Below are positions 18,006 through 27,506 of a stretch of DNA of 64,000 nucleotides, piece by piece. How positions within the stretch are numbered: position 1 is the first letter of the stretch; every line of letters starts with the position of its first letter. The notes beneath the pieces were generated by a model, which ran no database searches, had not been told where the DNA came from, and was given only the letters and a program-made list of their open reading frames with translations. Origin of the DNA: an uncultured Halomonas sp. (GTDB lineage Bacteria > Pseudomonadota > Gammaproteobacteria > Pseudomonadales > Halomonadaceae); contig NZ_CANLFS010000001.1 of NCBI RefSeq assembly GCF_947490095.1, positions 1-64,000 of the forward strand. The letters are read 5' to 3'. The position numbers were made by a program, and so were the translations under genes.

Positions 18006-19781
18006 CTAGCCCGGTTCTGTGGTGGACGGCGAATCGGGCGACACCGCATTCCAGGTGGCGCTGCGATTGCGGCCCTGGTATTTGGCCTGATAGAGGGCCT
18101 TGTCGGCGAGCCCCAGCAGGGCAATGGGCTCCCGGGCATGACAGGGATAGGTGGCGACCCCGCAGGAGAGGGTGATCGAGGGAAGGCGCGTCTCGGCGTG
18201 CCGAATCTCCAGGCGCTGAACCCGCTCGACCAGTGCCTGGGCCCGGGCCTCGGCGCGCTCGGTCGTGGCGCCGGGCAGCAGGGCCACGAACTCCTCGCCC
18301 CCCATGCGGCAGACCACATCGGCATTGCGGAAGTGGTCCTGGAGCATAGTGGCCACCGACATCAGCACGCTGTCGCCGGCCTCGTGGCCGTACTGGTCAT
18401 TGATCTGCTTGAAGTGGTCGAGGTCGATCATGATCAGCGAGAGGGGCGTCCCCTCGCGGTCGGCGCGGTTGGCCTCGTGGGGCATCAACTCGTCGAAGTA
18501 GCGGCGGTTCTTGAGCCCGGTCAGCGAGTCTTCATAGGAGAACCCCTCGAGCTTGCGCACCAGGCCGTCGAGCTTGGCCGTGCGTTCGCGCACCTGGTCT
18601 TCCAGGTGCTGGTTGAGGCGCGTCAGCTCGCGTTGCGTGCGTCGATAGTGCCATAGCGAGACCCCGACAACGGCGAGGGAGAAGACCAGCAGGCCCAGGC
18701 TGACGGGGATCTTGCGCCAGGCCAACAGGCCATGGGCGATGGCCATGTCGACCAGCAGCAGCCCCGTCATCACCGCGAAGCTACCGATGATCCAGCGCTG
18801 CTCGTGCTCCAGGCGGGGGAAGTGCCAGGCGGCCATGGCCAGCATCAGGGGCAGGGTGATGGACAGCATTGCATCGAAGGGCGGGAAGGTGTCGGCCAGG
18901 CTCACCAGGCCCAGCTGGCTAAGCCCCAGGGCCGCCACCAGATACACCAGGTGCAGGCGCCACAGCAGCCCGATGCAGCGTTGCGGGCGTCCCGTCAGCC
19001 AGTGTGTCAGCAACAGGCCCATCCCCACCGGCAGGGTAAAGTAGCCGGCGGCCGCCAGCAGACTCAAGACGAGCGGGCGGTTGAAGAGCAGCTGGCTGAG
19101 CGGGGTCTCGGCGAAGAGCATGATGCTCGCCGCCATCGAGAAGAGCGCGATGGCCCCCAGGCTATGACGCTGTGTCCCGATCAAGGCGAAGCCGCCGGCG
19201 AGCAGGGCGAGGAGCAGCGAGAAGGCGCCGATGACCACGTCGTGCCAGGAGTCCTTGACGATCATCGCCAGCACGTCCAGGCGATCCATGACCGCCACCT
19301 CGCCCCAGAGGCCGATATCGGTGTAGTCGGAGAAGATCCGGATATGCAGGGTCTTGCCGGCGAAGTCGTCGGGGAGCTCGATCATGTGCCAGGGCCAGCC
19401 GGCGAAGTCGCCGCGTCCCTGGTGGTCGAACTCGCCGAACTGGGACAGTGGCGCGCCGTTGAGATAGAGCTGGGCGATCAGGTCGATGCTGTTGATATAC
19501 AGGACCGGGTCGGGCCAGCCGCCCTCGGGGAGCGACGTGCGTAGCCACAGATTCTGCCTGCCTTGCCGGCCGGGTGGGTTGGAGGGGACGTCGATGGCCT
19601 GCCAGGCGGAGTCTTCGCCATCGCTTAGCCAGACCGGCGTGCCGGCGGCATCCCGTGGAGAATCGCCCCAGCGCCACTCCCAACCGGCGAGGGCCTCTGG
19701 CGGCGCCGAGTGCCCGAGCGCGGCCTGCTGTGTCCCCAGAAGACACAGCAGGCTCAGCAGAAAGGCAAGATAAGGGCGCAT
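18006..19781 (-). CDS. Membrane diguanylate cyclase, 7TMR-DISM sensor and GGDEF
   Basis: Predicted 591-residue sensor that makes cyclic di-GMP. A signal peptide (residues 1-24) is followed by a periplasmic jelly-roll-like region (about 25-190, a 7TMR-DISM extracellular domain by architecture), about seven membrane segments (about 200-410), a short coiled coil, and a GGDEF domain with an intact GGEEF signature near residue 492. The inhibitory RxxD upstream is not evident. I chose ATG 19781, which gives a clean signal peptide; the frame runs on to 19886 but that extension is hydrophilic. The ribosome site is weak. It stands alone. The sensed ligand is unknown; 7TMR-DISM domains are thought to bind carbohydrates. 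Confidence 0.88.
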   Translation of the reverse strand: MRPYLAFLLSLLCLLGTQQAALGHSAPPEALAGWEWRWGDSPRDAAGTPVWLSDGEDSAWQAIDVPSNPPGRQGRQNLWLRTSLPEGGWPDPVLYINSIDLIAQLYLNGAPLSQFGEFDHQGRGDFAGWPWHMIELPDDFAGKTLHIRIFSDYTDIGLWGEVAVMDRLDVLAMIVKDSWHDVVIGAFSLLLALLAGGFALIGTQRHSLGAIALFSMAASIMLFAETPLSQLLFNRPLVLSLLAAAGYFTLPVGMGLLLTHWLTGRPQRCIGLLWRLHLVYLVAALGLSQLGLVSLADTFPPFDAMLSITLPLMLAMAAWHFPRLEHEQRWIIGSFAVMTGLLLVDMAIAHGLLAWRKIPVSLGLLVFSLAVVGVSLWHYRRTQRELTRLNQHLEDQVRERTAKLDGLVRKLEGFSYEDSLTGLKNRRYFDELMPHEANRADREGTPLSLIMIDLDHFKQINDQYGHEAGDSVLMSVATMLQDHFRNADVVCRMGGEEFVALLPGATTERAEARAQALVERVQRLEIRHAETRLPSITLSCGVATYPCHAREPIALLGLADKALYQAKYQGRNRSATWNAVSPDSPSTTEPG

Positions 19782-19891
19782 AGGATAACCCGCCGATAGT
19801 TCAAGGCTGCGCCGAGTATAGTTCAGTGTTCCGAGGCGGACCCCGTTCGAATCAAGGGGAAAGGCGGCTTTTGAAGGCGCCTCCAACCCCC

Positions 19892-20086
19892 GGGGTCAGA
19901 CCCCACAGCCCCTCGGGGTCTGACCCCACAGCCCCTCAACCTCTCGGGGTCAGACCCCCAACCCCCGGGGTCTGACCCCACAGCCCCCGGGGTCAGACCC
20001 CCAACCCCCGGGGTCAGACCCCACAGCCCGGGGGGTCAGACCCCAACCCCCGGGGTCTGACCCCACAGCTCCCGGGGTCTGACCCC
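19892..20086. repeat. Palindromic repeat cluster E
   Basis: Nine canonical GGGGTC(A/T)GACCCC copies lie between the divergent diguanylate cyclase and ugpB genes, joined by CAGCCC or CAACCCC spacers. This cluster occupies much of the 515-base gap; the remainder (20090-20296) is AT-richer and holds the ugp control region. Confidence 0.95.
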
Positions 20087-20140
20087 AATCTCTGGGGAAA
20101 CGAGGTGGCTTCGCCTCGTGGCTGGCGGCGAGTTGCGTTC

Positions 20141-20175
20141 CTGTCATGGCTTGTTCATATTGCCAATATTAAATA
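20141..20175 (+). promoter_or_regulatory. Candidate PHO box and -10 upstream of ugpBAEC
   Basis: CTGTCATGGCTTGTTCAT (20141-20158) matches the E. coli PHO box design of two CTGTCAT half-sites 11 bases apart: the first half is perfect, the second matches at 4 of 7. TAAATA (20170-20175) lies 11 bases further, close to the spacing of PhoB-activated promoters. Because ugp is a Pho regulon operon in E. coli, this is plausible but unproven. Confidence 0.4.
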
Positions 20176-20296
20176 AAGCAGGATGAATGCACAGACACCC
20201 GTGCCGTACACAACAATACACAACAGTCGAGTTGTCTCCTGGGAGCCCGGCGGGCGGTGAGGCAAGGCTGATCATGACCGAAGAGGATGGGGCGAG

Positions 20297-21604
20297 ATGA
20301 TGACCAGGAAGCTGCTGCCGTTGATGATAGGTGCCCTCGCGGCGACCCCGGCCATGGCCGAGACCGAGATCGAGTTCTGGCACGCCATGGGCGGCGCGCT
20401 GGGGGAGATGACCGAGGACATCGTCAGCGGCTTCAATGACTCCCAGGATGCCTATCGCGTCAATGCCAGCTATCGCGGTAACTACAACGACACCATGACC
20501 GGCGCGATTGCCGCCTTCCGCTCCGGCACCCAGCCCACGCTGGTACAGGTCTACGAGGTGGGCACGGCGACCATGATGGCCGCCGAGGGGGCCGTCTATC
20601 CGCTCCACGAGCTGATGGCGGCCCACGCCGACGGCTTCGAGCCGTCCGACTACCTGACAAGCGTGGTGGGCTACTATGCCGACGAGAGCGGCAATATGCT
20701 CTCCTTCCCCTATAACAGCTCCACGCCGGTGCTGTACTACAACCGGGAGGCCTTCGAGGCGGCGGGGCTGCCCGATCGGGGGCCGCGCACCTGGGAAGAG
20801 CTGGAGGCCTTTTCCGAGCAGCTGATGGACGCCGGCTACGCCTGCGGCTTCACCACCGCCTGGCAGTCATGGATACACCTGGAAAATCTCTCGGCGCGCC
20901 ACGACGTGCCCTTTGCCACCCAGGCCAATGGCTTCGCCGGACTGGATACCGAGCTGGTGTTCAACGATGAGCTGCAGCGCCACCACATCGCGGCCCTGGG
21001 AGAGTGGCAGGAAGAGGGGATCTTCAGCTACAGCGGCCGCACCAACGAGGGCTCCTCCAAGTTCTACAGCGAGGAGTGCGCCATGTATACAGAGTCCTCG
21101 GCGGGATATGCAGGGGTCAACGCCAACGCCGACTTCGCCTTTGGCGTCAGCCCGCTGCCCTACTGGGAAGAGAAGATCGACACGCCCCGGAACACCATTA
21201 TCGGTGGTGCGACCCTGTGGACCCTCCGCGGGCATGACGAGGCGGCCTACGCGGCCGCGGCGGCGTTTTTGTCCTACCTGTCCCGCCCCGAGGTCCAGGC
21301 CGACTGGCACCAGCAGTCCGGCTATCTGCCGGTAACGCATGCCGCCGTGGAAAAGACGCGTGACAGCGGCTTCTATGCCGAGAACCCGGGCACCGATACC
21401 GCCATCGAGCAGATGACGGCGACCGAGCCCACCGAAAATTCCCGGGGCCTGAGGCTGGGTAACTTCCCGCAGATCCGTGCCGTCATCGATGAGTCGCTGG
21501 AGTCGGTCTGGAACGGTGAGGCCAGCGCGCAGGACGCCCTGGATCGCGCGGTCGAGCGCGGCAATGCACAGCTTCGCCGCTTCGAGAAGGCCAACGAACG
21601 TTGA
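20297..21604 (+). CDS. ugpB: sn-Glycerol-3-phosphate ABC transporter binding protein UgpB
   Basis: Periplasmic substrate-binding protein of 435 residues for glycerol-3-phosphate or glycerophosphodiesters. A signal peptide ends near residue 21 (ATPAMAE), followed by IEFWHAMGG, the hallmark start of mature UgpB. Other family segments are SYRGNYNDT near residue 60, QVYEVGTATMM near 82, and FYSEECAMYTESS near 260. The length is close to E. coli UgpB (438). It is the first gene of ugpBAEC on the plus strand. ATG 20297 follows GGGGCGAG; a start three bases earlier would add only one Met. Regulation by phosphate starvation is suggested by a candidate PHO box upstream. Confidence 0.95.
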   Translation: MMTRKLLPLMIGALAATPAMAETEIEFWHAMGGALGEMTEDIVSGFNDSQDAYRVNASYRGNYNDTMTGAIAAFRSGTQPTLVQVYEVGTATMMAAEGAVYPLHELMAAHADGFEPSDYLTSVVGYYADESGNMLSFPYNSSTPVLYYNREAFEAAGLPDRGPRTWEELEAFSEQLMDAGYACGFTTAWQSWIHLENLSARHDVPFATQANGFAGLDTELVFNDELQRHHIAALGEWQEEGIFSYSGRTNEGSSKFYSEECAMYTESSAGYAGVNANADFAFGVSPLPYWEEKIDTPRNTIIGGATLWTLRGHDEAAYAAAAAFLSYLSRPEVQADWHQQSGYLPVTHAAVEKTRDSGFYAENPGTDTAIEQMTATEPTENSRGLRLGNFPQIRAVIDESLESVWNGEASAQDALDRAVERGNAQLRRFEKANER

Positions 21605-21718
21605 TCTTGGGGATCCGCTGATTTCAGGGATCGACAGGCGCGCTCCGGCTCTCAAGACCGGCTCTCAAGAGGCCGTCCGCCGGCGAGGGTGTCGGGGCGC
21701 GATGCAGGGAGGCGACCC

Positions 21719-22600
21719 ATGCACGACAAGGCGGTATTCCAGCATCGGCTGCTGCCCATGGTGCTGATCGCGCCGCAGCTGATCGTTACGCTGATATTTT
21801 TCATCTGGCCGGCCGGCCAGGCCATCTATCAGTCTCTGTTTATCGAGGATGCCTTCGGCTTTTCCCGAGACTTCGTCGGCCTGGATAATTTTCGCTACCT
21901 GCTGACCGACCCGGAGTACTGGGCCTCGGTGCGCGTGACCTTCATGTTCAGCGGCCTGGTGGCCCTGTCGGCCATGGCGCTGGCGCTGCTGCTGGCGGCC
22001 ATGGCAGACCGCGTGATCAAGGGCGCCACGGGCTACAAGACGCTGCTGATCTGGCCCTATGCGGTGGCGCCCGTGGTGGCCGCGGTGATCTGGTGGCTGA
22101 TGTTCAATCCGTCCATCGGCATCGTGGCGGCCTTCATGGAGCTGTTCGGCTACCGCTGGAACCACTACATCAACGGCGGGGAGGCCATGACCGTGGTGGT
22201 GATTGCCTCGGCCTGGAAGCAGATCAGCTACAACTTCATCTTCTTCCTCGCCGGCATGCAGGCGATCCCGCGCTCCTTGATCGAGGCGGCCGCCATCGAC
22301 GGCGCCGGCCCCGTCAGGCGCTTCTGGCAGATCGTCTTTCCCCTGCTCTCGCCGGTGGCCTTCTTCCTGCTGGTCGTCAACGTCGTCTACGCCTTCTTCG
22401 AGACCTTTGGCGTGATCCATGCCACGACCCTCGGGGGGCCGGGCAACGCCACGCGCACCCTGGTCTACAAGGTCTACGAAGACGGCTTCGTGGGGCTGGA
22501 CATGGGGAGCTCGGCGGCCCAGTCGGTGATCCTGATGCTGCTGGTGATCGGCCTGACGGTGCTGCAGTTCAAGTTTATCGAGAAAAGGGTGCAGTACTGA
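21719..22600 (+). CDS. ugpA: Glycerol-3-phosphate ABC transporter permease UgpA
   Basis: Inner-membrane permease of 293 residues with about six transmembrane helices and the EAA loop ([17 protein letters not shown]) near residue 200 that contacts the ATPase. E. coli UgpA has 295 residues. The chosen ATG at 21719 has AGGGAGG seven bases upstream; an in-frame ATG at 21689 is not preceded by a good site. It lies 114 bases after ugpB and overlaps ugpE by one base (TGATG). With UgpE it forms the membrane channel of the importer. Confidence 0.95.
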   Translation: MHDKAVFQHRLLPMVLIAPQLIVTLIFFIWPAGQAIYQSLFIEDAFGFSRDFVGLDNFRYLLTDPEYWASVRVTFMFSGLVALSAMALALLLAAMADRVIKGATGYKTLLIWPYAVAPVVAAVIWWLMFNPSIGIVAAFMELFGYRWNHYINGGEAMTVVVIASAWKQISYNFIFFLAGMQAIPRSLIEAAAIDGAGPVRRFWQIVFPLLSPVAFFLLVVNVVYAFFETFGVIHATTLGGPGNATRTLVYKVYEDGFVGLDMGSSAAQSVILMLLVIGLTVLQFKFIEKRVQY

Positions 22601-23451
22601 TGGTAGAAAAGCGTCCCGGCCTGACGCTGCTGCGTCATCTTGTCCTGATCGCCGGCATCCTGGTCATCGGCCTGCCGATCTGGGTCGCCCTGGTGGCCAC
22701 GACCCATCCATCGAGTGCCTTCCTGACCGACCTGATGCCCCTGTGGTTCGGGGATCAGGGGCTGGGCAACTTCACCCGGGTGTTGACCAACGAGGAGCGT
22801 GTGCTCGGCGTCGAGGTGTCCGCCTCCTGGATGCTGTGGAACAGCTTTGTCATGGCGATGGTGATTGCCGTGGGCAAGATCGTGATATCCATGCTCTCGG
22901 CGTTTGCCATCGTCTATTTTCGGTTTCCGCTGCGCCGGACCTGCTTCTGGCTGATCTTCGTCACCCTGATGCTGCCCGTCGAGGTGCGGATCCTGCCGAC
23001 CTATGACGTCGTGGCGAGCCTCGGCATGCTCAACAGCTACGCGGGCCTCACCCTGCCGCTGATCGCCAGCGCCACGGCGACCTTCCTGTTCCGCCAGTTC
23101 TTCCTGTCGATCCCCGACTCCCTCGCCGAGGCGGCCCGCATCGACGGCGCCGGGCCAATGAAGTTCTTCCGTGACATCCTGCTGCCGCTGTCGATCAACA
23201 ATATCGCGGCGCTGTTCGTGATCCTCTTCATCTACGGCTGGAATCAGTACCTGTGGCCGCTGCTGGTGACCACCGATGAGGACTATTACACCATCGTCAT
23301 GGTGATCAAGCGGTTGATGACCGCGGGTGAGGGCAATGTGCCCTGGAACGTGATCATGACGACCACGGTGCTGGCGATGCTTCCCCCCGTGCTGGTGGTC
23401 ATGGTCATGCAGAAGTTCTTCGTGCGTGGCCTGGTCGAACAGGAAAAATAG
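22600..23451 (+). CDS. ugpE: Glycerol-3-phosphate ABC transporter permease UgpE
   Basis: Second permease subunit, 283 residues, six predicted helices, EAA loop EAARIDGAGPMKFFRDI near residue 180. E. coli UgpE has 281. The ATG at 22600 shares its A with the ugpA stop codon, so translation is coupled. An open frame starting at 22093 inside ugpA is a shadow. The last codons (EQEK) lie in the first unit of a degenerate tandem repeat that continues into the gap before ugpC. Confidence 0.95.
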   Translation: MVEKRPGLTLLRHLVLIAGILVIGLPIWVALVATTHPSSAFLTDLMPLWFGDQGLGNFTRVLTNEERVLGVEVSASWMLWNSFVMAMVIAVGKIVISMLSAFAIVYFRFPLRRTCFWLIFVTLMLPVEVRILPTYDVVASLGMLNSYAGLTLPLIASATATFLFRQFFLSIPDSLAEAARIDGAGPMKFFRDILLPLSINNIAALFVILFIYGWNQYLWPLLVTTDEDYYTIVMVIKRLMTAGEGNVPWNVIMTTTVLAMLPPVLVVMVMQKFFVRGLVEQEK

Positions 23452-23536
23452 GCGAACAGGAAAAATAGGCGGGCGAGACAAGTAGGCAAGCGGGAACAAA
23501 TAGACGAGCGGGAACAATAGACGTCCAGGAACAATA
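23437..23536 (+). repeat. Degenerate short tandem repeat at the ugpE-ugpC junction
   Basis: About five imperfect units of 17-20 bases of the form GAACAGGAAAAATAGGCG run from the last codons of ugpE through the gap before ugpC. The first two are almost identical; later ones drift (GGGAACAAATAGACGAGC and similar). Each unit carries a TAG. It appears to be repeated duplication of the ugpE 3' end. Confidence 0.75.
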
Positions 23537-23550
23537 GAGGAAGGCACCTC

Positions 23551-24666
23551 GTGGCAACGGTATCGCTGAAAAACATCAAGAAGGTCTACGGCAATGGCCT
23601 GGTCGCCATACACGACCTGAACCTGGACATCGCCGACGGCGAGTTGATCGTGCTGGTGGGGCCTTCCGGCTGCGGCAAGTCGACCTCCCTGCGCATGGTG
23701 GCGGGGCTCGAGACCATCAGCGAGGGCGAACTCTCCATCGATGGTGTGCGCGTCAACGACCGGGAGCCGGCCCAGCGGGATATCGCCATGGTCTTCCAGA
23801 ACTATGCGCTGTATCCGCATATGACGGTAGCCGGCAACATGGGCTATGGCCTGAAGAATCAAGGGATGGCCAAGGCCGAGATTCGCCAGAAGGTGGAGGC
23901 GGCGGCACGCATGCTCGAAATCGAGCCGCTGTTGTCGCGCAAGCCGGGCCAGCTCTCCGGCGGGCAGCGCCAGCGGGTGGCCATGGGGCGCGCCATCGTG
24001 CGCAACCCCAAGGTCTTTTTGTTCGATGAGCCGCTCTCCAACCTGGACGCCAAGCTGCGCGTGCAGATGCGCATCGAGATCAAGCGGCTGCAGCAGGAGT
24101 TCGGCACCACGGCGATCTATGTCACCCACGACCAGGTGGAGGCCATGACCCTGGCCGACCGCCTGGTGGTGATGAATGACGGCCGGGTGGAGCAGGTCGG
24201 CCCACCGCTGGCGCTCTATGAACGCCCGGCCACGCGGTTCGTGGCCAGCTTCCTGGGCTCGCCCGGCATGAACTTCCTGTCGGTGACCCATGACCAGGGG
24301 CGGTTGTATCTGCCCGACGGGCGGAGTCTCGCGCTACCCGAGCCCATCGAGGTGGCACCGGGCCAGGCGCTGACGCTGGGCGTGCGCCCGGAACACCTGG
24401 AGATCTGCGCCGAGGCCGACGCCGACCTGGTGCTGGAGGTGGAGATCGTCGAGCCCCTGGGTGCCGATACGCTGGTCTACGGCCGGCTTCCGGGTCATGA
24501 CGACTTGATGGTGGTCAAGCACCAGGGCAAGCACGGCGAGGCCCGGGGCGACCGGGTCCCGCTGCGCCTGGACCGGGAACGCCTGCACCTGTTCGACGCC
24601 GACACCCGGCGAAGGCTTCCCGATGGGGTTCCCGATGGGGCCAGACCCCCAAACCCTGGGGTCTGA
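23551..24666 (+). CDS. ugpC: Glycerol-3-phosphate ABC transporter ATPase UgpC
   Basis: Cytoplasmic ATPase of the importer, 371 residues, MalK/UgpC type. Walker [10 protein letters not shown] is at 37-45, the signature LSGGQ at 135-139, Walker B FLFDE at 156-160, and a C-terminal TOBE regulatory region follows from about 240. The start is GTG at 23551, with AGAGGAAGG upstream. The C-terminal tail of about 15 residues is longer than in E. coli (356) and is encoded by palindromic repeat sequence; the TGA stop (24664-24666) lies inside a GGGGTCTGACCCC copy. The tail therefore looks acquired by repeat insertion near the original stop. Confidence 0.95.
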   Translation: MATVSLKNIKKVYGNGLVAIHDLNLDIADGELIVLVGPSGCGKSTSLRMVAGLETISEGELSIDGVRVNDREPAQRDIAMVFQNYALYPHMTVAGNMGYGLKNQGMAKAEIRQKVEAAARMLEIEPLLSRKPGQLSGGQRQRVAMGRAIVRNPKVFLFDEPLSNLDAKLRVQMRIEIKRLQQEFGTTAIYVTHDQVEAMTLADRLVVMNDGRVEQVGPPLALYERPATRFVASFLGSPGMNFLSVTHDQGRLYLPDGRSLALPEPIEVAPGQALTLGVRPEHLEICAEADADLVLEVEIVEPLGADTLVYGRLPGHDDLMVVKHQGKHGEARGDRVPLRLDRERLHLFDADTRRRLPDGVPDGARPPNPGV

Positions 24667-24831
24667 CCCCAAGGGGGGCGCGAAGGCCTGATGGGGTCAG
24701 ACCCCAACCCCCCGGGGTCTGACCCCAAGGGGGGCGAGGCCTGATGGGGTCAGACCCCAACCCCCTGGGGTCTGACCCCAAGGGGGCGAGGCCTGATGGG
24801 GTCAGACCCCAACCCCCTGGGGTCTGACCCC
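24658..24831. repeat. Palindromic repeat cluster F
   Basis: Seven canonical copies start at 24658, 24693, 24714, 24746, 24767, 24798 and 24819; a decayed copy (GGGGCCAGACCCCC) precedes them near 24637. A higher-order unit of about 52-54 bases (AGGCCTGATGGGGTCAG, then ACCCCAACCCC, then the second palindrome) repeats about three times. The cluster lies between convergent ugpC and yejF and overlaps the 3' end of ugpC. Confidence 0.95.
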
Positions 24832-24852
24832 AAGGGGGTGGGGGGGAGAGGG

Positions 24853-26424
24853 CTAGAGCCCGGCGGCGTCCACCAGGGCCCGGGTGTAGTCGCTGCGGGG
24901 CCGGGCCAGTACCTCCAGGCAGTCGCCTTCTTCCACGACTTCGCCGTCCTTGAGGACCATGAGGCGGTGGGCCATGGTGCGCACCACGGCCAGGTCGTGG
25001 CTGATAAACAGATAGCTGATGCCGCGCCGGGCCTGGAGCTCGCGCAACAGGCTCACCAGTTGCTTCTGCACGGTGCGGTCCAGCGCCGAGGTGGGCTCGT
25101 CGAGCACCAGCAGGGCGGGTTCCAGGATGATGGCCCTGGCCACGGCGATGCGCTGGCGCTGGCCGCCGGAGAATTCGTGGGGATAGCGGTCGGCGCAGTC
25201 GTCGGGCAGGCCCACCTCGTGCAGGGTGGCGGCGACGCGCCGACGCACCTCGCGCTCCTCGAGGTCGGGGTGATGAAAGCGCAGCCCCTCGCTGACGATA
25301 TCGGCCACCGGCAGCCGCGGGGAGAGCGAACCGTAGGGGTCCTGGAAGACGATCTGGGCGCGCTGACGCATGCGCCGCAGGGCGCCGCCGGAGAGGGTGT
25401 CCAGCCGGGTGTCGTCGAAGTGAATCTCGCCGTGACTGGCCACCAGGCGCAGCAGCGCCTGGGCAAGCGTGGTCTTGCCGGAGCCGGACTCGCCGACGAT
25501 GCCCAGGGTCTCGCCCTCACCGAGGCGCAGGGAGAGGGGTTTTACCGCCTCGAAGGCCGGGGGGCGCTTCATCAGCAGCTTCTTGGGACGCTGGAAGCTC
25601 ACCCCGAGCCCTTCGGCGCGCAGCAGCGTGGCACCGGTGCCGGCGGGTGCCGGGCGGCCCTCGGGTTCGGCGTCCAACAGGGTGCGGGTGTAGGGGCTGT
25701 GGGGCGAGGCGAAGACCCGCTCCACCGGCCCCGTTTCCTGCTCGCGGCCCCGATACAGCACGCAGACCCGGTCGGCGTGGCGGCGCACCAGATTCAGGTC
25801 GTGGGTGATAAACAGCATGCCCATGCCGTGGCGGTCGCGCAGGTCGGCGAGCAGGGCGAGGATCTCCTGCTGCACGGTGACGTCCAGGGCCGTGGTGGGC
25901 TCGTCGGCGATCAGCAGTGCCGGGGAATTGGCGATGGCCATGGCGATCATCACCCGCTGGCGCTGGCCGCCGGAGAGCTGATGGGGCCAGGCGTCGGCCA
26001 GCTCCGTGGCCCGGGGCAGCCGCACCTGTTCCAGCAACTCGACCACCCGGGCCCTGGCCGCCCGGCCGGTGAGCCCCTGATGGAGCCGCAGGGTCTCGCC
26101 GATCTGCTTGCCGACGGTGTGCAGAGGGTTGAGAGAGGTCATGGGCTCCTGAAAGATGAACCCCACCCGGGAGCCCCGCAGGCCCTGCCAGTCGCGGGGA
26201 CGCAGGCGGGCGAGGTCGGTATCCCCCAGGCGACGGCCGCCGGTGACGGCGGCGTTGCCCGGCAGCAGGCCCATGGCACCCAGCGCCGAGACCGACTTGC
26301 CGGAACCGGATTCGCCCACCAGGGCCAGGGTCTCGCCGCGCCCGACGCTCAGGCTGAGGCGGTCGACCACGGTGACGCCGTCGAAGGCGATGGAGAGGTC
26401 CTCGAGACGCAGCAGGTCAGGCAT
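24853..26424 (-). CDS. yejF: Peptide ABC transporter ATPase YejF
   Basis: Tandem ATPase of 523 residues, matching E. coli YejF (529). Two complete nucleotide-binding domains are present, each with Walker [10 protein letters not shown] (near residues 36 and 310), LSGGQRQRV or FSGGQRQRI signatures, and LLIADEPT or LLVLDEPT Walker B motifs. YejABEF imports oligopeptide-like compounds such as microcin C in E. coli. ATG 26424 lies eight bases inside yejE; an upstream ATG at 26481 would add an unneeded leader overlapping more of yejE. It is the last gene of the operon and ends beside a palindromic repeat cluster. Confidence 0.93.
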   Translation of the reverse strand: MPDLLRLEDLSIAFDGVTVVDRLSLSVGRGETLALVGESGSGKSVSALGAMGLLPGNAAVTGGRRLGDTDLARLRPRDWQGLRGSRVGFIFQEPMTSLNPLHTVGKQIGETLRLHQGLTGRAARARVVELLEQVRLPRATELADAWPHQLSGGQRQRVMIAMAIANSPALLIADEPTTALDVTVQQEILALLADLRDRHGMGMLFITHDLNLVRRHADRVCVLYRGREQETGPVERVFASPHSPYTRTLLDAEPEGRPAPAGTGATLLRAEGLGVSFQRPKKLLMKRPPAFEAVKPLSLRLGEGETLGIVGESGSGKTTLAQALLRLVASHGEIHFDDTRLDTLSGGALRRMRQRAQIVFQDPYGSLSPRLPVADIVSEGLRFHHPDLEEREVRRRVAATLHEVGLPDDCADRYPHEFSGGQRQRIAVARAIILEPALLVLDEPTSALDRTVQKQLVSLLRELQARRGISYLFISHDLAVVRTMAHRLMVLKDGEVVEEGDCLEVLARPRSDYTRALVDAAGL

Positions 26425-27502
26425 CGGCGGGACTCCTCTCGGGGGCCGGGGCATGCTGGATATGGCGGGGGTCGAAGGCATCGCGCAGGCCTTCGCCGAT
26501 GAAGACGAGCAGCGAGAGCATCAGCGACAGGCTGACGAAGGCGGTGATGCCAAGCCAGGGGGCGTGCAGGTTGTTCTTGCCCTGGGCGACCAGTTCCCCC
26601 AGCGACGGCGAGCCCGGCGGCAGGCCGAAGCCCAGGAAGTCGAGCGCGGTCAGGGTGGTGATGGCCCCGGTGAACAGGAAGGGGATGAAGGTCAGGGTGG
26701 CCACCATGGCGTTGGGCAGCACGTGGCGCCACATGATCAGACGCGGCGTCAGTCCCATGGCGCGTGCCGCCCGCACATACTCCAGGTTGCGGGCGCGCAG
26801 GAACTCGGCGCGCACCACGTCCACCAGCCCCAGCCAGGAGAACAGCAGCATGATGCCCAGCAGCCACCAGAAGCCGGGCTGCACGAAGCTGGCCAGGATG
26901 ATCAGCAGGAAGAGCATCGGCAGGCCCTGCCAGATTTCCGTGAAGCGCTGGCCGATCAGGTCGGTCTTGCCGCCGAAGTAGCCCTGGATGCCCCCCACCA
27001 GCACGCCCAGGACGAGGGAGCCGGCGGTGAGCACCAGGGCGAAGGCCACGGAGAGTCGAAAGCCATAGATCACCCGGGCCAGCACGTCGCGGCCCTGGTC
27101 GTCGGTGCCCAGCCAGTGGCGCCCATCGGGGGGCGCCGGGGAGGGGCGCATCATCTGCATGTCCAGGGTCTGATACGAGAAGGGCACCGGCGGCCAGAGC
27201 GCCCAGCCGTGCGCCTCGACCTGGTCGCGCATGAAGGGGTCATGGTAGTCCGCGGTGGTGGGCAGGAAGCCGTCGAACTCGGTCTCGGGATAGTCCACCA
27301 GCAGCGGCACATACCATTCGCCCTGGTAGTGCATCACCAGGGGCTTGTCGTTGGCGATCAGCTCGGCGGCCAGGCTCACCACGAACAGCACGCCGAAGAC
27401 CCAGAGCGACACCCAGGCGCGGCGGTTGGCGCGAAACACCCCGAAGCGGCGGCGGGTGATGGGGGAGAAGCGCCCCGCCAGGCGGGTATAGGCAGCGGCC
27501 AT
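26417..27502 (-). CDS. yejE: Peptide ABC transporter permease YejE
   Basis: Inner-membrane permease of 361 residues. An N-terminal cytosolic tail and helix (WVSLWVFGVLFVVSLAAEL) precede a periplasmic loop and about five further helices; the loop ARAMGLTPRLIMWRHVLPNA near residue 250 is the ATPase-contact motif. The chosen ATG at 27502 gives an N terminus matching the family (ITRRRFGVFRANRR follows); the longer frame to 27553 runs into yejB. Four bases separate it from yejB and it overlaps yejF by eight. Confidence 0.93.
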   Translation of the reverse strand: MAAAYTRLAGRFSPITRRRFGVFRANRRAWVSLWVFGVLFVVSLAAELIANDKPLVMHYQGEWYVPLLVDYPETEFDGFLPTTADYHDPFMRDQVEAHGWALWPPVPFSYQTLDMQMMRPSPAPPDGRHWLGTDDQGRDVLARVIYGFRLSVAFALVLTAGSLVLGVLVGGIQGYFGGKTDLIGQRFTEIWQGLPMLFLLIILASFVQPGFWWLLGIMLLFSWLGLVDVVRAEFLRARNLEYVRAARAMGLTPRLIMWRHVLPNAMVATLTFIPFLFTGAITTLTALDFLGFGLPPGSPSLGELVAQGKNNLHAPWLGITAFVSLSLMLSLLVFIGEGLRDAFDPRHIQHAPAPERSPADA

Positions 27503-27506
27503 GGGC

